Shown: positions 1 through 9,006 of the stretch, piece after piece
Layout: each line of letters starts with the position of its first letter
Position numbering within the stretch: position 1 is the first letter of the stretch
Origin: an uncultured Bacilli bacterium
Lineage (GTDB): Bacteria > Bacillota_I > Bacilli_A > ML615J-28 > CAG-313
DNA: 64,000 nucleotides
Direction of reading: 5' to 3'
NCBI GenBank assembly: GCA_934140285.1
Contig: CAKPBI010000001.1
Coordinates: 62,001 to 126,000 of the forward strand
Notes under the pieces: generated by a model
Told to the model about the DNA's origin: nothing
Database searches by the model: none
The model's input: the letters and a program-made list of their open reading frames with translations, nothing else
Translations under genes and position numbers: made by a program

Positions 1-1820
1 CAAAAGAAATAGCAGAAGACATATATAAAATGCATGGTGTAAACTATTTGGAAAAAAGAAAAAAACATGTTGCTTTTAAGGAAACATGTCTTGCGTTAGT
101 ATATTCAATAGTGTTAATACTATCAATTGTATCATTTATAGTATTAAGCATTTTTATAATAAAAATATTAATAAATATGTTTGGTTTAATTATACATTGT
201 TTTTCAGCCAACCAAATAATAGACAAAATCATATCAAGCTTATGTGTATTTAGCTACTTTGTGGTTATGATGATATTTTATATTTTTATTGTTGATTTAT
301 TTTTAATAATCTTTTCCACATTTATAAAAAATATTCTCCATTGTTTTGATAAAACTAGAAATAAACATTACCCAATTTTAAATTTTACTATTAATGGTTG
401 GCTTAATGTTAAAACAGAGAAACCTAAAATATTAATTAAAACCTTTGGAATAACAATAGGTGCATTTGTGTTTTTAGGAATATGTAGCTATTTCACAAAA
501 GGTTATATCTATAGAAGTATAAAAAATATAAATGCTAACTCTACAGAAATAAGTGAAAAGTTTCAAAATGACAATTGTGAAAATATAGAAATTAATGGTC
601 TAAATGCATATGTCGTAATCGACATAGATGATTCATTGCTTACACCAAAGATTATAATGGAAACTGAGTTCTCAAATTCATATACAATCACAGTTGATGA
701 AACAAGTAAAACAACCATAATTAATATTAAAGATTCAAAAACATATGATCTAATAGGGATATTGAAAGCTCCAACCACAGTTTTAAAAATAACATTGCCA
801 AAAAATAAAATAATAAAAAATCTTAATTTAAATGTGAAATATGGAAAAGTAATAACTGATGGAATTGATAATATTGAAAATTTAAAAATTGATACCATAA
901 CTGCGAATATCAGTTTAAATAATAGTAAATTTACGAATTTAGATTTATCAGCAGAAACTAATGATATAGTTGTGAAAGATAATTCCATTGTGAACTCTAA
1001 TATTAACTCCCAGTCAGGTTCAGTTACTTGTGTTGACACATCATTTGAACAATTAATACATAATAATGGATCATCAAAAGTTCAAATGATAAATTGTTTA
1101 ATAAGTAATTATACATTAAAAAATCAATCTGGTACAATCTATCTAGAAAGATTGAATGGTAAAAATATAAACGTAACTTCTCGAACATCACTTAATGAAT
1201 ATTATGATTTGTATTATGATGATGGTACTTTTGAGATAAATAGTACAGGTTCTTTAAAACTTACAAGAGCTATTTTCAAAACAAAACTAAGTGTTAAGTC
1301 TGAAAATTCATCACACCAAGTTTTGTCATATGTAACATCACCTATAATTGATTTAAATGCGACTACAGGGCAAATAATTTTAGAGAAAATAAATGCCAAA
1401 TACTCGCTAAAACAAATTGAATCATTTGATGAAGATTATCAAAAATACATCCAAGAATTTAATAATGCAATCGATGATTTGAATGCCTTAGTTAATTTAA
1501 AAGTTAAATCTAAAAGAGCTAACGTTTCATTTAGTGATTCTATGATTGATATACTAACTTATGAAATTACTTCTGCTTCAACAGCAATTGAAAATATTAA
1601 ATCGACAAAATCAGATATAACTTTAAAAGATACAGGAGCAAAAATAAATGAATTTTATGGATCAGCATTAAATTTAATTTTAAGTAGTTCTTCATATAAT
1701 AGTATGACATCTGTTGAATTTTATAATAAAAAAGAATCAAATATGAAAGTATCATTAACAAAAGATGGAATGTCAGAATTGCTATATGAAAATATTGAAA
1801 TAAATAAGGATGATAACTAG
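1..1820 (+). CDS. HAAS/DUF1700-DUF4097-like membrane protein, 5' end missing
   Basis: The reading frame is open to the left edge of the window (no stop before the first ATG at position 30), so the gene probably begins upstream. The visible start, EIAEDIYKMHGVNYLEKRKK, resembles the end of a HAAS (DUF1700) helical domain. Three hydrophobic segments follow, about residues 20-55, 65-98 and 135-158 counted from the ATG. The rest is a long series of short beta-strand-like stretches rich in Asn, Ser and Ile, as in DUF4097 putative adhesin beta-helices. Such proteins usually follow a PadR-type regulator, which would lie outside the window. The next gene begins two bases after the stop and is probably co-transcribed. 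The function is not known; an envelope role is inferred from the topology. Confidence 0.6.
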   Translation, partial: KEIAEDIYKMHGVNYLEKRKKHVAFKETCLALVYSIVLILSIVSFIVLSIFIIKILINMFGLIIHCFSANQIIDKIISSLCVFSYFVVMMIFYIFIVDLFLIIFSTFIKNILHCFDKTRNKHYPILNFTINGWLNVKTEKPKILIKTFGITIGAFVFLGICSYFTKGYIYRSIKNINANSTEISEKFQNDNCENIEINGLNAYVVIDIDDSLLTPKIIMETEFSNSYTITVDETSKTTIINIKDSKTYDLIGILKAPTTVLKITLPKNKIIKNLNLNVKYGKVITDGIDNIENLKIDTITANISLNNSKFTNLDLSAETNDIVVKDNSIVNSNINSQSGSVTCVDTSFEQLIHNNGSSKVQMINCLISNYTLKNQSGTIYLERLNGKNINVTSRTSLNEYYDLYYDDGTFEINSTGSLKLTRAIFKTKLSVKSENSSHQVLSYVTSPIIDLNATTGQIILEKINAKYSLKQIESFDEDYQKYIQEFNNAIDDLNALVNLKVKSKRANVSFSDSMIDILTYEITSASTAIENIKSTKSDITLKDTGAKINEFYGSALNLILSSSSYNSMTSVEFYNKKESNMKVSLTKDGMSELLYENIEINKDDN

Positions 1821-1821
1821 A

Positions 1822-2049
1822 ATGAGCAAAAAAATGAAAAGCATAATATTTCTTATCGTGACACTATTAGGCTTTGCTATATATCTTACTTTATATTTTT
1901 TAGTTCCCATTGTTGATCAATTACCATTCTTAAAATATTTAATTTTATTCTTAGGCTATTTCAGTATTGTGTTATTTACTATTGGCCTATTTAATTATCG
2001 AAAGATAACTAAAAAAAATAAAAATGAAGAAAGCGATGATGTTAAATAA
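1822..2049 (+). CDS. small two-TM membrane protein, unknown function
   Basis: This 75-residue protein has a basic N-terminus (MSKKMKS), two hydrophobic segments (about residues 6-27 and 36-58) and a charged tail. I chose the ATG at 1822 over the in-frame ATG at 1810 because the AAGGA at 1806-1810 is then a usable ribosome site, and 1810 would overlap the upstream gene. It sits directly behind the DUF4097-like gene and is probably translated from the same message. I do not recognise a family. Confidence 0.6.
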   Translation: MSKKMKSIIFLIVTLLGFAIYLTLYFLVPIVDQLPFLKYLILFLGYFSIVLFTIGLFNYRKITKKNKNEESDDVK

Positions 2050-2152
2050 TATTTATTCTAATCCCTTGATTTTTTCATCGTTTTTTGTAATAATATAACT
2101 ATATACTAATAAGAATTGATAAAAAGACTAAACTATAAAAGGAGTTGTGAAA

Positions 2153-5100
2153 ATGAACAAAAAGTCTATAAAGAACTTAATAATAGGGGGTTCAATTTTT
2201 GTAGTGCTTGTTGTAGCAATTATAATTTTAGTTACTGTTATAAACAAACCTACAGAAACACCTATTTTTCAAACTGATTCAGATGGTACCACACTTTTAC
2301 TATATAATGGTGCTGATAAAGATGTAGTAATTCCAAAAGAAATTAAAATTATTGGAAAGAGTGCATTTGAAAATAACTCAACAATAGAAACTCTTGAGTT
2401 TGCATCTGGGTCAAAAATTGAAACAATTGCTAGATATGCATTTAAAGATTGTGTTAGTTTAAAATCAATATATATTCCAAATACTGTAACAAGCATAGGA
2501 TATGGAGCATTTCAAGGCTGTACTAAACTTGATGATGTTAATATTCCAGAGTCAGTAGAAGTTATTGATGCTAATGCATTTAATGGTTGCTTAGGTTTAA
2601 ATGAAGTTAATCTAAATGACGGATTAACTGAAATTGGCGATTACGCTTTTGCTTCAACACCAATTACATATATGTATTTCCCAAGCACATTGGAAAAAAT
2701 TGGAAAAGGCGTATTCTCTAATTGTAGTAAACTTAATGAATTAAGCGTTGCTGAAGCTAATGAAAAATTTACAGTTAAAAGTAATATTCTTTATACAACT
2801 GCTAATGATGGTACAAAAGAAATTATCTTAGTTTTAAAAACATCAGCAACTACTTTAACAATTGCTGATAATGTAAGTAAAATTTATTCTAATGCTTTTT
2901 TCTCAGCTGAAAGCTTAAGAGAACTAATAATTCCAGCAACAGTTAAAGAAATTGAGAATGACGCATTAGTTGGTTGTACAAATCTTGAAAAGATAACAGT
3001 TCCATTCATTGGTACTAGCATAAATAGTTTAGCTGCATTTGGTAGTATCTTTGGAACTAAAAGTATGGTTAATTTAAAAGAAGTTGTTGTTTTACAAGGA
3101 ACAACTGTTGTAGAAAAAGCATTTAAAGATTTTTCAAATATAGTAACAATTACACTTCCCCAAAATGTTTCAGCAATTGGCAATGAAGCATTCTCTGGTT
3201 GTTCATCTTTAACAACAATTAATAATATACCAACAGATTTAACAAAGATAAATAAAAACTCATTTGCTAATTGTACAAAACTAGATATGAATATAATTGC
3301 TTCATTACTTTCTAGTCCAACACTTACTATAATAGAAGATGGTGTATTCCAAGGTTGTGCAACAATTAGAAGTTTAGTTATACCTGAAAATGTTAAACAC
3401 ATTGGATTAGGTGCTTTTGAAAACTGCTCATCTATAACAGAAGTTAATCTTCCGTTTATTGGAATGGGTTATCAACTTAATTTAAAAACAAATGAATTAA
3501 CAGATGAATTTGATACAACTTCAACATTTGGTTATATATTTGGTGCCACATCAGCATCTGAAAATAAAAGTAAACTTCCAAGAACTTTAACATCTGTTAT
3601 ACTAACATCTAGCACAAGAGATGTTCAAGAAAAGGCCTTTTTTGAATGTGATAGAATTAAAAAAGTTGAATTAGGTAACGGAATTAAGAACATTAATAAT
3701 TCAGCATTTAAAGGTTGTACTATGTTAAGTTCATTAGTTCTACCAACAACTCTTGAAACTATTGGTGAGTATGCATTATTAGATTGTATCAACCTAGTTA
3801 ATATTAGTTTACCAACAACGTTAACTCAAATTGGTGATAGTTGCTTTGCTGGATGCAGAAAACTTAAAGCCATTGATTTAACTTACGTTACCAAATTAGG
3901 TAATAATGTTTTCCAAAATTGTGCTAACCTTGCAACAATTATGGTAGGAAGTAGTAATCCTGCTTATGAATTACAAGAAATTAGAGATGAAACTGGAAGC
4001 GTAATTGGAAGTGTATTATTCACAAAAGGCTTAAAAGAATTAGTTCTTTATGCAAGTGGTAATTCTAATGCTACATATACAATACCAAGCGAAACGGAAA
4101 TTATTAGATCAAATTCATTTACAGCATGTAGTAATTTAGAAACATTAATAATTCCTGCAACTGTAAGATACATTCAAAACCAAGCTATAGTTGAATGTGA
4201 AGGATTACAAAAATTAACTATTCCATTTATTGGAAATAGTGAAGAAGAAAGTAATGCATTTGAAAATATTTTTGGTGGTAATCGTCCACTTAGTCTTGAA
4301 GTAGAAATTCTTAATGCTGTTGAAATTTCACGTGAAGCATTTATTAATGTAAATTATATTACAAGTATTATTTTAAGTTCAAATCTTGAAAAAATAGGTG
4401 CATGTGCCTTCTTAAATTGTTCTTCATTAACAAATGTTGACTTTAGTAAAACAACAAATCTAAAAGTAATTGATAATGAAGCATTTAGTGGATGTAAAAA
4501 TATAAAGACTTTAAATCTACCTACAACAATTACAACAATTGGTGATTATGCATTTGCAGATTTAAGTGAAGTAACAACATTAGATATTCCACTTTCATTA
4601 GAACAAATAGGTGTTGCTGCATTCCGTGGTTTAAATAATTTAACAACATTGAATATTAGTGCTGAACATAGTAATTTCATCTATGAAAATGGCGCCCTAT
4701 TATCAAAAGATAAGAAAACTTTAGTTTTCTATATGGCAAGTCAAGAAAGCAATACATATACTTTCCCACAAGAATTGGAAAATATTTATGCATATGCATT
4801 TAATGGTGCTAAGAATTTAAAAGAAGTAGTGTTACCTTCAAATATTAAAGCCCTTCCTGAAGGCTTATTCTACAATTGTAGAGCTTTAACTACAGTTACT
4901 TTAGCAGAAGGAACAACAACTATTTCTACTCGTGCATTTGAAGGATGTATAAAATTAGTAACAATAAACAATGTTCAAGGAATAATTTCAATTAAGTCAT
5001 CAGCATTCAAAGGATGCTCATCAATTGAAAATATTCCATTAACTGATAAAGTTCAAGAACTCGGTGAAAGTGCATTTGAAAATTGTTCAAGTATTAAGTC

Positions 5101-5614
5101 AATAACAGTTCCAAGTTCAATAAAAGAAATTGCAAAAGCTGCATTTAAAGGATGCTCATCATTAACAACAATTAATTTATTAGAAGGATTAGAAACTATT
5201 GGTGTTTCAGCATTTGAAGGTTGCAAGAATATCAGTAATTTCAAACTTCCAAATACTTTAAAGAAGATTTCTGCATCAGCATTTAGAGAAAATAGTTCAA
5301 TTGAATTTACAGAAATTTATATTCCAGATTCTGTTAAAGAAATTGGTGAATATGCTTTCTCACAATGTTCAAGATTAACACTAGTTTATATTAGTGAAAA
5401 TGTTGAAATAGTTGGAAATGAAGCGTTTGGTAACCTACCTCTTGTAAAAATATTTACAGCTGCAGTTCAAGTTGAAGTAACATCTGATGGTACTAAGACA
5501 TATAAATATCCTGCACAATGGGATTCAGGTTTCTGGAAAACATCAGGTAACTTATTTGGTAAAGGTGAGTTCAAACTTGTTAATGGAGTTCCAGTAGAAA
5601 ATACACAAGAATAA
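2153..5614 (+). CDS. membrane-anchored BspA-like leucine-rich-repeat surface protein
   Basis: This 1,153-residue protein has a short basic N-terminus and one strong hydrophobic helix (about residues 9-32), then an extracytoplasmic domain made almost wholly of LRR_5 (BspA/Treponema pallidum type) repeats of about 23 residues. The recurring core is of the form xxIGxxAFxxCxxLxxVxLPxx, with the Cys kept in most repeats. Three insertions share a P-F-I-G start and an F-x-x-I-F-G end. The start is ATG 2153: AAAGGAG at 2138-2144 lies 8 bases upstream, whereas the GTG at 2147 would be too close. There is no LPXTG motif or C-terminal anchor, so the uncleaved N-terminal helix is the likely tether. BspA-type proteins bind host or microbial surface ligands; the ligand here is unknown. 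A strong terminator follows. Confidence 0.85.
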   Translation: MNKKSIKNLIIGGSIFVVLVVAIIILVTVINKPTETPIFQTDSDGTTLLLYNGADKDVVIPKEIKIIGKSAFENNSTIETLEFASGSKIETIARYAFKDCVSLKSIYIPNTVTSIGYGAFQGCTKLDDVNIPESVEVIDANAFNGCLGLNEVNLNDGLTEIGDYAFASTPITYMYFPSTLEKIGKGVFSNCSKLNELSVAEANEKFTVKSNILYTTANDGTKEIILVLKTSATTLTIADNVSKIYSNAFFSAESLRELIIPATVKEIENDALVGCTNLEKITVPFIGTSINSLAAFGSIFGTKSMVNLKEVVVLQGTTVVEKAFKDFSNIVTITLPQNVSAIGNEAFSGCSSLTTINNIPTDLTKINKNSFANCTKLDMNIIASLLSSPTLTIIEDGVFQGCATIRSLVIPENVKHIGLGAFENCSSITEVNLPFIGMGYQLNLKTNELTDEFDTTSTFGYIFGATSASENKSKLPRTLTSVILTSSTRDVQEKAFFECDRIKKVELGNGIKNINNSAFKGCTMLSSLVLPTTLETIGEYALLDCINLVNISLPTTLTQIGDSCFAGCRKLKAIDLTYVTKLGNNVFQNCANLATIMVGSSNPAYELQEIRDETGSVIGSVLFTKGLKELVLYASGNSNATYTIPSETEIIRSNSFTACSNLETLIIPATVRYIQNQAIVECEGLQKLTIPFIGNSEEESNAFENIFGGNRPLSLEVEILNAVEISREAFINVNYITSIILSSNLEKIGACAFLNCSSLTNVDFSKTTNLKVIDNEAFSGCKNIKTLNLPTTITTIGDYAFADLSEVTTLDIPLSLEQIGVAAFRGLNNLTTLNISAEHSNFIYENGALLSKDKKTLVFYMASQESNTYTFPQELENIYAYAFNGAKNLKEVVLPSNIKALPEGLFYNCRALTTVTLAEGTTTISTRAFEGCIKLVTINNVQGIISIKSSAFKGCSSIENIPLTDKVQELGESAFENCSSIKSITVPSSIKEIAKAAFKGCSSLTTINLLEGLETIGVSAFEGCKNISNFKLPNTLKKISASAFRENSSIEFTEIYIPDSVKEIGEYAFSQCSRLTLVYISENVEIVGNEAFGNLPLVKIFTAAVQVEVTSDGTKTYKYPAQWDSGFWKTSGNLFGKGEFKLVNGVPVENTQE
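2280..5450 (+). repeat. LRR_5 (BspA-type) protein repeat array
   Basis: Tandem repeats of about 69 bases (23 residues) encode AF..C..L..+.+P motifs over most of the gene. At the DNA level the copies are diverged, but phrases such as GCATTTAAAGG and GGATGCTCATC recur around 4930-5220. Confidence 0.8.
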
Positions 5615-5620
5615 ATAACA

Positions 5621-5652
5621 GCCACCATTTAAATGGTGGCTATATTTATACT
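5621..5652 (+). terminator. intrinsic terminator after LRR gene
   Basis: Perfect 20-base palindrome GCCACCATTTAAATGGTGGC (5621-5640), starting 6 bases after the stop codon and followed by a T-rich stretch. Confidence 0.8.
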
Positions 5653-5666
5653 ATTTTTCTTCCCAC

Positions 5667-5695
5667 TTGACTTAAATACTAACTTATAGTAAAAT
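5667..5695 (+). promoter_or_regulatory. sigma-A promoter of galU
   Basis: TTGACT at 5667-5672 and TAAAAT at 5690-5695 are separated by 17 bases. The start codon is 26 bases further on and has its own GGAG site. Confidence 0.6.
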
Positions 5696-5721
5696 TAATA
5701 TGAAAATAGGAGAAAGAGAAT

Positions 5722-6588
5722 ATGATAAAAAAAGCTATAATACCAGTTGCAGGAAAAGGAACTAGATTTCTTCCTGTTACTAAAATTGTTTGTAAAACAC
5801 TATTTCCCATAATTAACAAACCTACTATTCAATATTTAATTGAAGAACTTGAAAAAGCAAATGTGAATGAAGTAATAATTGTTATAAATGATGAACAAAC
5901 AGATATAGTTGATTATTTTGATCTAAACAGTAATTATTATAAAAATTTGAAAAAAGAATACAAGGAATTAAAAGAATTACAACAAATAATAGAAAATTTA
6001 AAAATATCATTTGTTGTTCAAAAAGAACCAAAGGGATTAGGCGATGCTATCTTATGTTGTAAAGACTTAATAGGTAGTGATGATTTTGCTGTATTATTAG
6101 GTGATGATCTTGTTTTACCTAATGGTAATGAAGTATACGGAATTGGTGATTTAATTGAAAAATATAATTCTAATCCTGCTTACTACATTGGTGTAAAAAA
6201 AGTAAAAGACGATGAAACAAAGAAATATGGAATTGTAAAAGTTGATAAGTTTGAAGGAGTAATGAAAGTGATTGACATGGTAGAAAAACCTCAAAGCAAT
6301 CCTCCATCAAATTTTGCAGGAGTTGGAAGATATATCCTAAGAAACAATGTGTTTGAATATCTTTTATCAAAACCATATGATGGCATTCATGAAGTACAAT
6401 TAACAGATGCCTTTATTATGGCCTGCAAACAAGAAAATGTATATGCTTTTCCATTTAGAGGAACAAGGTATGATGTTGGTGATCATGCAGGATATGTAAA
6501 AGCAAATATCGCAAAAGCTCTAGAAGACGATACAATTAATGAAGAAATATTAAAATTTATAGAAGAGGAAATGAAAAGGAGACGTTAA
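5722..6588 (+). CDS. galU: UTP-glucose-1-phosphate uridylyltransferase
   Basis: This 288-residue enzyme is of the usual length for the family. It makes UDP-glucose from UTP and glucose-1-phosphate for glycolipids and surface polysaccharides. The N-terminal nucleotide-binding signature AGKGTRFLPVTK (residues 10-21) is followed by KTLFPIINKPTIQYLIEE, where other GalU proteins have KE(M/L)LPIVDKP. VLLGDD, the VEKP segment (residues 190-193) and YDVGDHAGY near the end are also family features. The ribosome site is AGGAG with good spacing. The gene stands alone with its own promoter, and its terminator includes the stop codon. Confidence 0.9.
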   Translation: MIKKAIIPVAGKGTRFLPVTKIVCKTLFPIINKPTIQYLIEELEKANVNEVIIVINDEQTDIVDYFDLNSNYYKNLKKEYKELKELQQIIENLKISFVVQKEPKGLGDAILCCKDLIGSDDFAVLLGDDLVLPNGNEVYGIGDLIEKYNSNPAYYIGVKKVKDDETKKYGIVKVDKFEGVMKVIDMVEKPQSNPPSNFAGVGRYILRNNVFEYLLSKPYDGIHEVQLTDAFIMACKQENVYAFPFRGTRYDVGDHAGYVKANIAKALEDDTINEEILKFIEEEMKRRR

Positions 6589-6610
6589 GAAATCTTAACG
6601 TCTCTTTATT
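6579..6610. terminator. bidirectional terminator between galU and the M55 gene
   Basis: A perfect 12-bp stem (GAGACGTTAAGA, two-base loop, TCTTAACGTCTC; 6579-6604) contains the galU stop codon and is followed by TTTATTTTA. An A-rich left flank makes it a plausible terminator for the convergent minus-strand unit as well. Confidence 0.75.
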
Positions 6611-6625
6611 TTATACCTGACAATT

Positions 6626-7450
6626 TTATTCATTAAACATAATAAAAATTAAAGCATCTAATATATTATCAGAATAATGAATAGTTTTATCATTATCTAG
6701 AAATTTAGCATTTGGGAAAAATGAAGCTTTGTATGCTAAGATATGATTTTTAAATTGAATTTCAGTTTCAAATTTACTTGGTATCTCAACAAAGAAATTA
6801 GTTCCTTCTTCTAATTTTAAGATTGCTTTCTTTGTAGCTTCTGCTATCTCTTTATAAACAACATTAGGATGCTTTGTTATAATGGCGCCATGCAATCCAA
6901 CATTTGTAGATACAGTTTCAATGTTTTCATTTTCTTCTTTACAAATGTTTGTTAAATTGTTATCACCACATAACATAATTACAGGCACTTTATATTTACT
7001 TTGTGCAAAGTAAGTATTAAGAATATATTCACTTACAATTTTTCCGTTTATTTTAATGTGCTTAAATCCAGTAGTTAAGGTGTGTGATAATGGATTTCCA
7101 ATTGAACGCGCAGGAGAATGGTAACCAATTAAAATAACTCCATCATAACTTTCATCAAGCCCGGCCATCATATCACATGGTCCATTTGTCCATTCTCTAA
7201 TCAATGTAACGCACTCAGGTAATAAATCGGGAATAATGTTTCTTGCGGAATCATGGGCATCACGAACTGTGATATTAGTAATTCCCATTTGAATAAGTGC
7301 ATTACAACAAGCAATAGTTTCTTTAGTCATTTCATTTCTAAAATAATTATATTCTTGTTCACCAAGTTCTGTCTCATTCCAATTACATATACCACAAACA
7401 CCTTCAATGTCAACGCTAATATAAATTTTTAAATCTTTACGCTGTTTCAT
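6626..7450 (-). CDS. M55-family D-aminopeptidase (DppA-like)
   Basis: This 274-residue protein resembles Bacillus DppA, a zinc-dependent D-aminopeptidase that forms ring-like decamers. Visible metal-site elements are SVDIEG (Asp14 and Glu16 area), RDAHDSARN, GYHSPA and the KIVSEY glutamate, in family order. Its start overlaps the aspA stop by four bases (ATGA) and a GAGAGG ribosome site lies inside aspA, so the two are translationally coupled. Peptidoglycan-derived or dietary D-amino-acid peptides are likely substrates. Pairing with aspA suggests amino-acid catabolism; this is inference. Confidence 0.85.
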   Translation of the reverse strand: MKQRKDLKIYISVDIEGVCGICNWNETELGEQEYNYFRNEMTKETIACCNALIQMGITNITVRDAHDSARNIIPDLLPECVTLIREWTNGPCDMMAGLDESYDGVILIGYHSPARSIGNPLSHTLTTGFKHIKINGKIVSEYILNTYFAQSKYKVPVIMLCGDNNLTNICKEENENIETVSTNVGLHGAIITKHPNVVYKEIAEATKKAILKLEEGTNFFVEIPSKFETEIQFKNHILAYKASFFPNAKFLDNDKTIHYSDNILDALIFIMFNE

Positions 7451-8868
7451 TCTTGTTCCTCTCTCTCTTTCTTTTGACGCATTATTTCTTCTCCCATAAT
7501 ACCTGGTTTAGTCATAACTTCAATATTAAATATTTCGTCTGCTTCTTGAGGAGTTAAAAGTTTTCGTTTAATTGCAATTTCTTTTACAGATTCATTTGTT
7601 TCTAAAGCTTCATTAATAATGTCACATGCAACGTCATATCCAATGTGAGGAGCTAGAACAGTTGCTAAAGAAACACTGTTTTCAGCATTTACTCTAAGCA
7701 TATCTACATTTGCTTCAAGTTGCTCTATAGCAGCACTTCTAAATGTACGAGCAGCACGACGTAATGTTGTAATTTCTTCAAATAAAGCCATTAAAATTAC
7801 AGGTGTAAATACATTCAATTCAAGTTGGCCAGCTTCAACAGCATTAGTTACGGTAACATCAAGTCCCATAATATAAAAGGCAACTTGATTTACTGTTTCA
7901 GGAACAACTGGATTGTATTTACCTGGCATTATAGATGAACCAGGTTGAAGAATTGGAAGTTTAATTTCATGTAATAGTGACATTAATCTTAAATCGCTTG
8001 CTATTTTAGAAAGATCAACTGCTGTAATTTTTAACATTGAACTAGCATAACAAAAACTATCCAAGTGTCTAGTAGCATCAATTAAATTTTTAGCCCCTTT
8101 TAATTCTTCACCAGAAAACTTGTTCAAATAGAATACAACTTTTTTCAAATATTTTGCATTAGCATTAATACTTGTTCCTATTGCGGTAGCTCCCATATTT
8201 ACTTCTGATAAATAATCAATACTAGATTCAATTTTCTTAATATCGCGAGCTAAAACACTAGCATAAGCATTAAATTCTTGGCCTAATGTAATTGGTACTG
8301 CTTCTTGTAAATGAGTTCTACCAATTTTAACCACACTTTCAAATTCTTTAGCCTTGTCTAAAAAAGCGGTTTGTAACTTCTTTAATTCTACTAATGTTTT
8401 CTTTAATTGTTTAATGATAGCAATTTTCCCTGCAGTAGGTATTACATCATTAGTTGATTGACTGCAGTTAACATCATCAAGTGGATGTACAAGTTGATAC
8501 TCTCCACGATTTCCACCTAGCATTTCCTCAGCTCTATTAGCGATAACTTCATTGGCATTCATATTCATACTTGTTCCTGCTCCCCCTTGAATTAGGTCAG
8601 TAACAAATTGTCCATGTAGACGACCATTTAAAATTTCATCGCAGGCAGCCATAATTGCTTTTCCAACTTTTTCATCAATTAAGCCAGCATCAATATTTGC
8701 TTTTGCAGCGGCTTTTTTAACAATAACAAGTGACTTAATCATTTGTCTGCATATTCCACGTTTTGTTATTTCAAAATTGTCTTTACCACGTAATGTTTGA
8801 ATACCATAATATACCTCAGCTGGAACCTTTAATTCTCCAATTGAGTCTTTTTCAATACGATACCTCAT
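7447..8868 (-). CDS. aspA: aspartate ammonia-lyase
   Basis: This 473-residue enzyme of the fumarase/aspartase superfamily converts aspartate to fumarate and ammonia. The C-terminal signature GSSIMPGKYNPVVPETVNQ (about residues 310-328) includes the catalytic serine loop. QGGAGTSMNMNANEV and SQSTNDVIPTA are the other two conserved blocks, and the latter two favour aspartase over argininosuccinate lyase. The start has an exact AAAGGAGG site. It is the first gene of a two-gene unit with the M55 peptidase. In a fermentative organism it would provide nitrogen and fumarate. Confidence 0.93.
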   Translation of the reverse strand: MRYRIEKDSIGELKVPAEVYYGIQTLRGKDNFEITKRGICRQMIKSLVIVKKAAAKANIDAGLIDEKVGKAIMAACDEILNGRLHGQFVTDLIQGGAGTSMNMNANEVIANRAEEMLGGNRGEYQLVHPLDDVNCSQSTNDVIPTAGKIAIIKQLKKTLVELKKLQTAFLDKAKEFESVVKIGRTHLQEAVPITLGQEFNAYASVLARDIKKIESSIDYLSEVNMGATAIGTSINANAKYLKKVVFYLNKFSGEELKGAKNLIDATRHLDSFCYASSMLKITAVDLSKIASDLRLMSLLHEIKLPILQPGSSIMPGKYNPVVPETVNQVAFYIMGLDVTVTNAVEAGQLELNVFTPVILMALFEEITTLRRAARTFRSAAIEQLEANVDMLRVNAENSVSLATVLAPHIGYDVACDIINEALETNESVKEIAIKRKLLTPQEADEIFNIEVMTKPGIMGEEIMRQKKEREEQE

Positions 8869-8907
8869 AATTACCTCCTTTCGACAAAGTAATTTCCATA
8901 TGTATAT

Positions 8908-8936
8908 ATAATATCACACTTTTAAATAAAAAACAA
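8908..8936 (-). promoter_or_regulatory. probable aspA promoter
   Basis: On the minus strand, TTGTTT (8936-8931) and TATTAT (8913-8908) are 17 bases apart, about 40 bases upstream of the aspA start. Confidence 0.45.
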
Positions 8937-9006
8937 GAAAAAGTCTTAAAAAGAAAAAATGAACATAAATTATATTGATATAGATATAAAAAAGGAGAAA
9001 TAAAAG

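Noticed and set aside
563..1039. 158-codon minus-strand frame inside the DUF4097-like gene
   Set aside because: Antisense shadow of beta-strand-rich coding sequence; no ribosome site, and overlaps a convincing gene fully.
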